Shown: positions 1 to 6,409 of the stretch, piece after piece | How positions within the stretch are numbered: the stretch's first letter is position 1 | Layout: the number at the start of each line of letters is the position of its first letter | Assembly: GCA_018985235.1 (NCBI GenBank) | Contig: JADGIG010000245.1 | Span: 1-11,822, forward strand | DNA: 11,822 bases | Reading direction: 5' to 3' | Origin: Sanchytrium tribonematis | Lineage: Eukaryota > Sanchytriomycota > Sanchytriomycetes > Sanchytriales > Sanchytriaceae | Notes under the pieces: generated by a model | The model's input: the letters and a program-made list of their open reading frames with translations, nothing else | Databases searched by the model: none | Told to the model about the DNA's origin: nothing | Translations under genes and position numbers: made by a program

Positions 1-1703
1 ACCAAACCAGTTGGAATAGGTTCTTTCAATTTGCCAATATTGGCAAGCATCATATAGTAATGAAATAAAATCTCATTGGTGGTTAAATTATTTTTTTCGA
101 TATATTGAAATAATTCTATAGCTTTGTTAAAATTGTTAAAATTAATATAGTGTTTGAAAAGCAAGTCAAGGTGTTTTTTGTCATATTTAGTGAGACTGAT
201 TAAACAATCATGTGCATTTTGTATCTCATATTTGTCAATATAATGATTGTAAAGTTGCTTTGCAGTCGCTTCGCTCGGCGATGTATTGAAGAGACTTTTT
301 AATTCTTCTATATCAGTTATAAATAAATGAGACAGCTTGCAATCAGGCAACGGTTTCTTAAATTGTACCGCTGTATAAAGTTTAAAATAAATGGAACTAT
401 AATTTGAATAGTTTTTTAATAAAAAGTCATATAGGACCTTGTGCCGATCTGAAGTTGGTTGGGACATCGGAATCAAGTCTTTCTGATACAGTTTTCTGCA
501 GTAATTTTGATAAACTGGATGAAGCTTGAATTGGTTAAGCTCTAGATTAGATGCGCGAATTTCTTGATTTTCCTTCTCGAATTCAGCGAAGGATTTGGTA
601 TGACCCAACATAGCTATATAAATACAAGCGTCGTAACTACAATTAATTTCAATTAGCTGGAACTTTCCTGATATAAAATCTGCTTCATTTCTAAGAGATT
701 TTAATCCAGAATATAAAATTGAGTTTAGCTTATACAAAGTAGAGGACACTAATTTGAGTGAGTCTGGAACAATATAATTTATGTGGTGCAGTGGTGTAGG
801 GTAGCATTTTTGTACAACTTTCATAGATAACATCAATATAAATAAAAGATTGGGGCTCCGCAGAGTAAGGATCAAATTTGAAAAATCGAGACTTGAAATA
901 AGACTTTCAAGTGTAGGAAATATGTCGTCAATGTTATTGCAATGATATGCTCTCGTTAATTTGGTCTGAGCCTCATCATCTTGCTTAGTTTCATTCTTGG
1001 CTAGTCTAACAATCATTGGATTTTTGATCTCAGTTATTTTCCCTTCTTGCAAATGAATAAAATCGTTCTCAAGTACAGCAAATAGTGCATTGCTTGTCAT
1101 ATCATGCTTAAATAGTAGATTTTGAATAATGGGAGCTGTAAATTTTAAATGGTCTTCCGTAGCAGATTTCTGGTAAGTCTTAAATTCTGTTATTGTATTA
1201 CCTGTAATAAAGCTGTAAATGGCATTGAAAAATATCACATTTAGATTTTGGCTTGTTTTCTTCATTTCTTGCAAATCCTTAAACTTTTCTAATGCAAAAA
1301 AACAAGCACTTTGCACAAATTCTGTAATCATTTTTGAGTTATTAGACTTTTGAAGGTATTCAAATGCTTTTGAATAATCACTACAGTCCACAAAAAAAGC
1401 CAGTGTTAGATGTGTATTTTGATATACCTCATCGTAAAACAATGTCTTGAAGGTATTTTTATATTCTGTTCCATAAGTAATAAATTGCTCATAATATTGA
1501 ACTAAATTGTGCTTTTGACATTCAATTGCCCCAGCTATCAATTCTTTTAAATCCAAGCCTTCTTTAAATTTGGTCAATATTTGATCATTTGTGCCCTTAT
1601 CCATATCTTGAGCGAATAATTTAGTAAATGCGCAATCTATAGATGGTACCATATCATACAAGCCCAGGTAGGAAAAAAAGATATAATTTTGTAGCTCACT
1701 CAT
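1..1703 (-). CDS. Unrecognised helical-repeat-like protein, N-terminal 567 residues
   Basis: An open frame on the minus strand runs from an ATG at 1703 to the left edge of the window with no stop in 567 codons, so it is a real gene cut off at its C-terminus. It begins MSELQNYIFFSYLGLYD. I do not recognise the family. The sequence is rich in Leu, Phe, Tyr, Asn and Lys, and looks like successive amphipathic helices. No signal peptide or clear membrane segment is visible, although a short hydrophobic stretch (LLFILML, near residue 290) occurs. The last 55 or so residues, around DLLFKHYINFNNFNKAIELF, have the spacing of paired TPR/PPR-type helices, so a helical solenoid scaffold or organellar RNA-binding protein is possible. 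That is inference. The gene follows TRM1 on the same strand after only 23 bp. Confidence 0.8.
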   Translation of the reverse strand, partial: MSELQNYIFFSYLGLYDMVPSIDCAFTKLFAQDMDKGTNDQILTKFKEGLDLKELIAGAIECQKHNLVQYYEQFITYGTEYKNTFKTLFYDEVYQNTHLTLAFFVDCSDYSKAFEYLQKSNNSKMITEFVQSACFFALEKFKDLQEMKKTSQNLNVIFFNAIYSFITGNTITEFKTYQKSATEDHLKFTAPIIQNLLFKHDMTSNALFAVLENDFIHLQEGKITEIKNPMIVRLAKNETKQDDEAQTKLTRAYHCNNIDDIFPTLESLISSLDFSNLILTLRSPNLLFILMLSMKVVQKCYPTPLHHINYIVPDSLKLVSSTLYKLNSILYSGLKSLRNEADFISGKFQLIEINCSYDACIYIAMLGHTKSFAEFEKENQEIRASNLELNQFKLHPVYQNYCRKLYQKDLIPMSQPTSDRHKVLYDFLLKNYSNYSSIYFKLYTAVQFKKPLPDCKLSHLFITDIEELKSLFNTSPSEATAKQLYNHYIDKYEIQNAHDCLISLTKYDKKHLDLLFKHYINFNNFNKAIELFQYIEKNNLTTNEILFHYYMMLANIGKLKEPIPTGL

Positions 1704-1725
1704 AAAATGAAAAACAAGGAGAATT

Positions 1726-1731
1726 TTTATT
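1726..1731 (-). promoter_or_regulatory. AATAAA hexamer overlapping the TRM1 stop codon
   Basis: On the minus strand the end of TRM1 reads GAA TAA AAA, so the stop codon is embedded in AATAAA. The hexamer lies within the 23-bp gap and gene end before the next minus-strand gene. Its role as a polyadenylation signal is inferred from position and consensus only. Confidence 0.4.
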
Positions 1732-3187
1732 CAGTTTTAACCATTTTGCTTTCAGAATCATTGATTTCCTCCAATTCTCGCTTTTTTGGTTTACTGAGTG
1801 GCGCATTACCAGTTTGCATATACCTCGGGTTCTTATCTCCTATAGCTGCTTTAGGATGGTGCGCAAAGTTAACTTCCCAATCAACAGATTTGCTTAACAA
1901 TTTGCCTGTCAACGTGTTTTCATCAATTTTGACCCCCAATTTTGCAAAATGCGCTCTGTAAATATCGTATAGTTTTGAAATTGGAATGTTTGTTTTTATA
2001 CAATCACCACCAACATGGGAGGTGCTTGCTTCGTAGCCAGCATTCCAAATAGCGTTTCTAATTTTAATGCCTTTTGGCATTTCACCTCGGAACACTTTGC
2101 TCAAGCCTTTATTTCTCAAATAAAGTGGTGCATCGACTTCGTCCATGACAGCACTGAGAACACCTTTTATACGCTTTGCTTCCTTGAGCAATTTTAGTTT
2201 ATCATTAAATTCAAGTGAAGCTTGTAACTTTTTAACAAATTCTTTGTCATGAAGCGATCCCAAATAAATGGGCCCCGTCATTGTTAGTTCACTTGTACAT
2301 TCAGGACACTGTATTTCAACGCTAAGTATTGAAGGTGAGAAACGATTCTTTTCATTTTTTGAGGCAATAGATTGATGAGTAAACCATTTGCATTTCAAAC
2401 ATTGGTACACTATACCTGTATTAACACAAGAATCCTTGGCTTGAAGTGCAGATGATTCAATTTGAACAAAAATACGAACATAAAAGTCAATAGATAAACA
2501 TAAAAGTGGTTTCACCGCTCGCTTGTATCTATTTGCACTATTAGTAATTTGATTCAAGATAACTCTTACTGCCTGTTCATGAGAAAAGTCAGAATTATTA
2601 ACAAAACCACCGTATTTCATAAAATTGCTTTCTAATTGTTTCCCACCTGCAAGAGTTTGCATATCTGTGCATGTAATACACAATAAACCGCCCTTATTCA
2701 CATTTCTGACAGCGTTATCTATAAAGGGTGATGCTGTTCCGTATGGATCCAAATCAATAATGTCAAAATTTCTTTGAATTGTACTTGCATCTTGCTCCAA
2801 TATTTCAATCCCTGAATCGTTATATGATTTTGAAGAAATTACTTGCTCGATCAATTCGTCAGAAATATCATTAGCCTTCAAAATTTTCTCCAGTTCATCT
2901 TTTTTTGTACGGATTGGAATCTTATTTAATTTCAAATTTTCTTTTATCATGTGGATTGCGTTTTGATCACAGTCGTTTGCAACAACTGTAACATCTTCTA
3001 ACTCTTTAAAATATCGTATGGCTCTGAGTCCGGTGGCTGATAATGCATCCAGAATTGTTTTTCCTTTATGCTCATTCATTACCAGAATACTTAGATCTCG
3101 ATTTACAGTTTGTGCAGGATTATAAAATACCTTTGAAGTGACGTTGATTCTGGCATCGCCTTCTTGAATTATTGTTTGTTGTGTCAT
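1727..3187 (-). CDS. TRM1: tRNA (guanine26-N2)-dimethyltransferase
   Basis: The 486-residue protein uses SAM to make N2,N2-dimethylguanosine at position 26 of tRNAs. It has the family's N-terminal EGDARI/FYNPAQTVNRDLS block, the SAM-binding motif LDALSATGLRA (about residues 47-57), the catalytic DLDPYGTASPFID motif (145-157), and NSDFSHEQAVRVILNQI (198-214). A zinc-ribbon-like pair, CLKC (263-266) and CPEC (294-297), follows, then the C-terminal domain with GYEASTSHVGGDCIKT and the HHPKAAIGDKNPRYM segment. The tail SKPKKRELEE could be a nuclear localisation signal. The ATG at 3187 is the first in frame; a stop lies 24 nt upstream. The protein therefore starts almost directly at the catalytic core, without the N-terminal extension used for mitochondrial import in yeast Trm1. 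The stop TAA sits inside AATAAA. It is transcribed divergently from IST1. Confidence 0.96.
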   Translation of the reverse strand: MTQQTIIQEGDARINVTSKVFYNPAQTVNRDLSILVMNEHKGKTILDALSATGLRAIRYFKELEDVTVVANDCDQNAIHMIKENLKLNKIPIRTKKDELEKILKANDISDELIEQVISSKSYNDSGIEILEQDASTIQRNFDIIDLDPYGTASPFIDNAVRNVNKGGLLCITCTDMQTLAGGKQLESNFMKYGGFVNNSDFSHEQAVRVILNQITNSANRYKRAVKPLLCLSIDFYVRIFVQIESSALQAKDSCVNTGIVYQCLKCKWFTHQSIASKNEKNRFSPSILSVEIQCPECTSELTMTGPIYLGSLHDKEFVKKLQASLEFNDKLKLLKEAKRIKGVLSAVMDEVDAPLYLRNKGLSKVFRGEMPKGIKIRNAIWNAGYEASTSHVGGDCIKTNIPISKLYDIYRAHFAKLGVKIDENTLTGKLLSKSVDWEVNFAHHPKAAIGDKNPRYMQTGNAPLSKPKKRELEEINDSESKMVKTE

Positions 3188-3268
3188 TTTGGAGAACTCC
3201 TGTTTGAATCTTTAGGAGTGACGCATTTTTACAAGTATTATTATTTTTGAAACTTTTGCTGATATTCA
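3188..3268. promoter_or_regulatory. Divergent intergenic region between TRM1 and IST1
   Basis: This 81-bp gap must carry the start signals for both TRM1 (minus) and IST1 (plus). It holds GGAG at 3191-3194 followed by CTCC at 3197-3200, and a 6-bp inverted repeat ACTCCT (3196-3201) / AGGAGT (3214-3219) with a 12-nt spacer. The part nearer IST1 is an AT-rich run (ATTATTATTTTTGAAA). Promoter assignment follows from gene layout; the motif roles are not established. Confidence 0.45.
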
Positions 3269-3974
3269 ATGAACAAGCAACTCTACAAATTTCAGACCGA
3301 AATTAAAGTCGTTCAGCATAAATTAAAGGCTACTTTTTCTAAAAAGAAAGCAAATCAACATAACCAAAGATTCGAAATATCTCAACTGTTAAAAGATAAT
3401 AGGATAAATCACGCCAAAATAAAAACTGAATATGTTATTCGGGATGACTACATCATCGAGGCAATGGAAATTATTGAATTATATCTGGAATTGATTCTTG
3501 TCAGATCTCAGTTAATATTTAAAAAAGATTTTGATGAAAACTGTTTAGAAGCTATAGCTGGGCTTATTTATAGCGCGCCTAGACTCAATGATGTGCCAGA
3601 ACTACTCAAATTACAACATATATTATCCTCATTGACGCGAGACTTGTTTAAAAATAAAAAAGACCTAGAATGCCCGGAATTAATATCAAAAATCAATCCA
3701 AAATTGAAAAGACTTGTTGATATGACAAGGGCACGTAATCATATTTTATCTAGCACCAGAATTAGTTGTCAGATATTGCCAAGAGATTGCGGATGCGTAC
3801 TCTATCAAAATCGTTATTACCAATTCCGATTTGCTGGATAATACCAAAGAGATTGAGGAATTACTAAAGGATATACCAGATCAAGAAAGTAGCGATAGTG
3901 ATGATCAGAAGCCTAATGTTTCTGCCAATGATATAGAACTTTTGCAAGACAGACTCAATCAATTGAAAAAATAA
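3269..3974 (+). CDS. IST1: IST1, ESCRT-III-associated protein (two exons with a 19-nt intron)
   Basis: Spliced product of 228 residues from exons 3269-3734 and 3754-3974. IST1 binds ESCRT-III and the Vps4 ATPase in endosomal sorting, cytokinesis and membrane remodelling. The conserved core is clear: ISQLLKDNRINHAKIKTEYV then IRDDYIIEAMEIIELYLELI (about residues 37-76), followed by AIAGLIYSAPRLNDVPELL. The unspliced frame runs from this core into unrelated residues and stops at 3841. Removing 3735-3753 (phase 1) restores APPELVVRYCQEIADAY, the expected IST1 segment, then an acidic linker and a C-terminal ELLQDRLNQLKK. That tail matches the MIM1 motif by which ESCRT-III proteins bind MIT domains. 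The intron call is strong, although acceptors giving 25 or 31 nt also keep frame. The stop codon lies in AATAAA (3970-3975). The convergent neighbour ends 10 bp away. Confidence 0.93.
3735..3753 (+). other. 19-nt intron in IST1 (GT...AG, phase 1)
   Basis: The sequence is GTAATCATATTTTATCTAG. It interrupts a proline codon as C|CA. Removing it joins exon 1 (ending MTRA) to PPELVVRYCQEIA, matching the APP...LV.RY..EIA segment typical of IST1 proteins, and opens a frame of 73 more codons to the MIM1 tail. Downstream AGs at 3758-3759 and 3764-3765 would give 25- and 31-nt introns in the same frame. Both delete the conserved PP, so the 19-nt form is preferred. A simple indel is less likely because the ends are GT...AG and the intervening residues do not fit the family. 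Confidence 0.82.
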
Positions 3975-3984
3975 AATACCTAAT

Positions 3985-4864
3985 TTATAAACCAACAGTA
4001 GTTAAAGGCTGATCGTGAACATAGACGGGGTAGCTTCCTAAGACTGTGACTTCAGAACAAAATTCTCTTAGATTATCCAAGGCTCTTTTAATCTTTTCTT
4101 CAGATTCGCTTCCTTCAATATCAACACAAAATACATGTTCCCATTGAGAAATTGCATTTTTAGCCTTACTAGAAGGAAAAGATTCTATTTGACAGATGTT
4201 GATTTCTCTTGTTGCGAAACATCCAATACTCTAAATTAGTAAAAATCACCTTGTATAAACTTCCAGGTCGATTCTGCAATCTAATAATCAAAGTAGTTTT
4301 CGTAGGCTGGCCACTTAATTTTAATTTTTCCGTCTTGGAAACTAAGAAAAATCTTGTCAAAGAATTCGGATCATCAACCCTTTCAACAATAGTCTTCAAA
4401 TTGTAATGGTCGGCAGTTTCCTTTGGAGCAATAGCAGCATAAGCCTCAGATTTTTTATCAGCAACTAATTTGCAAGCTTCAGCAGTATCGTCGACATGAA
4501 TCACATGAATTTTCTTTTTTTCCAAGTATTGCTTGCACACACTAGCGAGGTGACCAACAACAACAATATGTTCCAACTTACTAGAGTCTGTCGAATTACC
4601 AACCAATTGCAACGGCTTCGACCAGTAGTATTCACCTACGACATTCCATTTGTGATCAGCAATAAGTCTGAACATCTCACTTAATGTATGAGAGCTATTT
4701 TGGATGGCCAAGAATGCATACGGATGCGAACTTTGCAACAATTCTTCATAAGTCGAAATCGCCGAGAAGGATGCTTCTAATTTTGCTTTGCCAGAAAATT
4801 CTTTTAAAGCAAGGCTGGAATAGTTGTTTTCAAAACCATGGTAAGCGATTGTTGATTTAGTCAT
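3985..4864 (-). CDS. PHA2: Prephenate dehydratase with ACT domain (two exons with a 19-nt intron)
   Basis: Spliced product of 286 residues from exons 4864-4250 and 4230-3985. It converts prephenate to phenylpyruvate in phenylalanine synthesis. The catalytic domain starts IAYHGFENNYSSLAL and has AIQNSSHTLSEMF (residues 53-65, where the family has IENS), and DDPNSLTRFFLV (164-175) with the TRF motif. The regulatory ACT domain begins near 189 with NRPGSLYK (198-205, the GALY motif) and continues in exon 2 with SIGCFATREINICQIESFPS (206-225, the ESRP motif as ESFP) and a C-terminal VTVLGSYPVY. Without splicing the frame leaves the ACT domain at residue 205 and ends after 26 unrelated residues. 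The length suits a stand-alone PDT-ACT enzyme. It starts 20 bp from the divergent lactonase paralogue and ends 10 bp from IST1. Confidence 0.95.
4231..4249 (-). other. 19-nt intron in prephenate dehydratase (GT...AG, phase 0)
   Basis: On the coding strand the sequence is GTGATTTTTACTAATTTAG. It falls between codons AAG and AGT. Removal joins GSLYK directly to SIGCFATREINI, giving residue-for-residue spacing with the canonical ACT sequence between the GALY and ESRP motifs. No other GT/AG choice nearby keeps both frame and conserved residues, so the 19-nt length is well fixed. It contains TACTAAT, resembling a branch-point consensus, 5 nt before the final G. Length 19 is not a multiple of three, so retention frameshifts the message. 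Confidence 0.9.
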
Positions 4865-4884
4865 ACAAAGGAGAAAACGGCCAA
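4865..4884. promoter_or_regulatory. 20-bp bidirectional gap between divergent start codons
   Basis: Only 20 bp separate the ATG of prephenate dehydratase (minus) from the ATG of the lactonase paralogue (plus). Core promoter elements and 5' leaders of the two genes must overlap each other or lie within the opposite coding region. No TATA-like element is visible inside the gap. Confidence 0.5.
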
Positions 4885-5538
4885 ATGACTGCTGGGTTCA
4901 AATATAAAATTGTTGATTCAAAAGATATGAGCGAGTATATTATAAAATTGCTCATGGCAATGGAAACGGAACATGACAAATTGACTATCGGAATTGCAGG
5001 ATCTTTTGTTGCTAGTCTACTAGTTGGGTTAAAACCCAAATATCCACAAAATTGGTATTTCATACTTGCAGATGGCCATTTTGTTCCATTTGAAAGCAGA
5101 GATTCTATCTTACTACATTTGTCGCAGATTCCAATTCCTCGTAAAAATATAATTTTATTTGACCAGAGCTTGGATTGCAAAAGTGCAGCAATTCAGTATG
5201 AAGAATTCATAAAGCCATACCTTCCATTAAAAATTTATTTGCTAGGAATTGGGGTTGATGGACATGTGTGTAGCCTCTTTCCAGGTCATAGAATGCTTCA
5301 ATCTGAGAGAATTGTAGATTTTATTGAAGATTCTCCAAAAAATCCTCCGAGAAGAATCTCACTGACGTTAAAAACAATGAACGATCATGGCTCTAAACGA
5401 GTTATAGTCGTGGGTGGTAGTCAAAGATTGGAAGTGGTAAAGAAAATCTATCATCATGACAAATCGATACCTGCTGCTAATCTTGAAAATTGTATATGGC
5501 TCTTAGATGAAAACTACAATTGTCTTTCAGATATGTAA
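4885..5538 (+). CDS. Degenerate 6-phosphogluconolactonase-family paralogue
   Basis: This 217-residue protein is clearly in the 6-phosphogluconolactonase (PGLS/SOL) family and is the paralogue of the canonical copy at 7115. It keeps GIGVDGHVCSLFPGH (121-135), including the conserved DGHxxSLFPGH residues, and SPKNPPRRISLTL. Two other active-site blocks are altered: the GGSLP loop reads AGSFV (38-42), and the DERxVP motif reads DGHFVP (63-68), so its conserved Glu and Arg are gone. In the family these loops line the phosphosugar pocket, so weak, altered or absent lactonase activity is likely (inference). Yeast Sol1 and Sol2 are a precedent for non-lactonase paralogues. The frame is intact with no stops, so it is a maintained gene rather than a decayed copy. 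It converges on the dienelactone hydrolase gene with 8 bp between stops. Confidence 0.88.
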   Translation: MTAGFKYKIVDSKDMSEYIIKLLMAMETEHDKLTIGIAGSFVASLLVGLKPKYPQNWYFILADGHFVPFESRDSILLHLSQIPIPRKNIILFDQSLDCKSAAIQYEEFIKPYLPLKIYLLGIGVDGHVCSLFPGHRMLQSERIVDFIEDSPKNPPRRISLTLKTMNDHGSKRVIVVGGSQRLEVVKKIYHHDKSIPAANLENCIWLLDENYNCLSDM

Positions 5539-5546
5539 TTAAGCTT

Positions 5547-6350
5547 TTACTTGACATTAGCAAAAAATTCTATTGCCATTTCGAAAGCTTCCTCCTTTGC
5601 CTTCTTTAACTCGCTTTTTCGAGTATCGGCCCTGACTGCAAATCCATGTTGAGTCCCGCACTTAAATTGATACTTTTTAAGGTCTGAATTATTTTTGCAA
5701 GCTTCGTCAACCGATAAAATATCGGCTTTTTTAATCATGAAATCATTTTCAGCGAGTTGCAATAAAGTTGGAACTTTAATTTTTTGGAAGTCTCTTTCCC
5801 AATTAAATTTGCCAGGATGACTCGCAACGACCGCATCAATGCATCTATCCATTCCTGCTAATAAAGCTACACTTCCACCAAAGCAATAACCTTGGAGTCC
5901 AACGAATCTGTATTTTTGCTTTAGTTCTGTCGAAATCTCAGAAACGATTTTAACTTTATCTTTGGGTTTGTGCTTCAACATGAATCTAAATAAATCTGGG
6001 ATGCATTTTACAAAACACAACGTTCTGTAGAGCAATTGTTTCACCTTTTTTAAAGCAGATGGTGTGTCCTCTAAATTAAATCCGAAAACGGGATCTAGGC
6101 GCTTCGGACTGATAACAAACCCCTGAAAAATATCAGGCACCACCACAAGATACCCTCGCTCTGCAAATTGATCAGCGATGAGTCTCGTATTTGGCAGAGT
6201 AAATCCGAAAGCATCTGGAGCCAATATTAAAGAACGTTCAGAATTGCTTTTTGGCTTTGAGACATAGCATTTGTAGCCTGCCACTGTTTCTTCGATTCCT
6301 TTTGGAGAACCAACTTCTAAAAATCCCGTACAGCAATCAAGAGAAGTCAT
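5547..6350 (-). CDS. Dienelactone hydrolase-family alpha/beta hydrolase
   Basis: The 267-residue protein has the fungal AIM2-like dienelactone hydrolase layout. It opens with CCTGFLEVGSPKGIEETVAG (residues 6-25), then APDAFGF (44-50), and a nucleophile elbow GYCFGG with Cys156. The acidic member of the triad is Asp203 in AENDFM, and the catalytic histidine is His235 in GTQHGFAVR. A Cys-Asp-His triad is the family hallmark. The insertion between about residues 85 and 145 is helical and basic, as in eukaryotic members. The physiological substrate is not shown by the sequence. There is no signal peptide, so it is probably cytosolic. The ATG at 6350 begins at the usual family N-terminus. The coding end reads AAG TAA A, forming AGTAAA, a known weaker variant of the polyadenylation hexamer. 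Confidence 0.93.
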   Translation of the reverse strand: MTSLDCCTGFLEVGSPKGIEETVAGYKCYVSKPKSNSERSLILAPDAFGFTLPNTRLIADQFAERGYLVVVPDIFQGFVISPKRLDPVFGFNLEDTPSALKKVKQLLYRTLCFVKCIPDLFRFMLKHKPKDKVKIVSEISTELKQKYRFVGLQGYCFGGSVALLAGMDRCIDAVVASHPGKFNWERDFQKIKVPTLLQLAENDFMIKKADILSVDEACKNNSDLKKYQFKCGTQHGFAVRADTRKSELKKAKEEAFEMAIEFFANVK

Positions 6351-6409
6351 TAAAATTTACCCCTGTATTGATAATATAAATTATTGTAGCAATTTAGCCA
6401 CGGCGTAAA
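6351..6409. promoter_or_regulatory. Divergent promoter region, dienelactone hydrolase / SGNH esterase
   Basis: This 59-bp AT-rich gap lies between two divergent start codons. It contains TATAAA at 6375-6380 on the plus strand, 29 nt before the esterase ATG. On the minus strand GGGGTAAATTT lies a few bases before the hydrolase ATG. Either could be a core promoter element; only position and composition support this. Confidence 0.4.

Noticed and set aside
1707-1961. Plus-strand open frame opposite the end of TRM1
   Set aside because: It lies wholly antisense to well-conserved TRM1 sequence and has no recognisable motif; a shadow frame.
3716-3753. A 38-nt IST1 intron using an upstream GT at 3716
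   Set aside because: It puts exon 2 in the wrong frame and removes expected residues.
3842-3974. Reading IST1 as a 190-residue protein ending at 3841 with a separate non-coding tail
   Set aside because: The other frame after 3754 encodes conserved IST1 sequence and a MIM1-like tail, so the early stop is an artefact of ignoring the intron.
3985-4230. Prephenate dehydratase as a frameshifted pseudogene
   Set aside because: The apparent break has exact GT...AG ends, and the sequence beyond it is fully conserved ACT domain without stops; a short intron explains all of it.
4869-4874. GGAG run before the lactonase paralogue resembling a bacterial ribosome binding site
   Set aside because: The window is eukaryotic (introns, IST1, Na,K-type ATPase), so a Shine-Dalgarno role is not expected.
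4857-5180. Minus-strand open frame across the prephenate dehydratase / lactonase gap
   Set aside because: Antisense to the lactonase paralogue, no motif, and overlaps the start of a confident gene.
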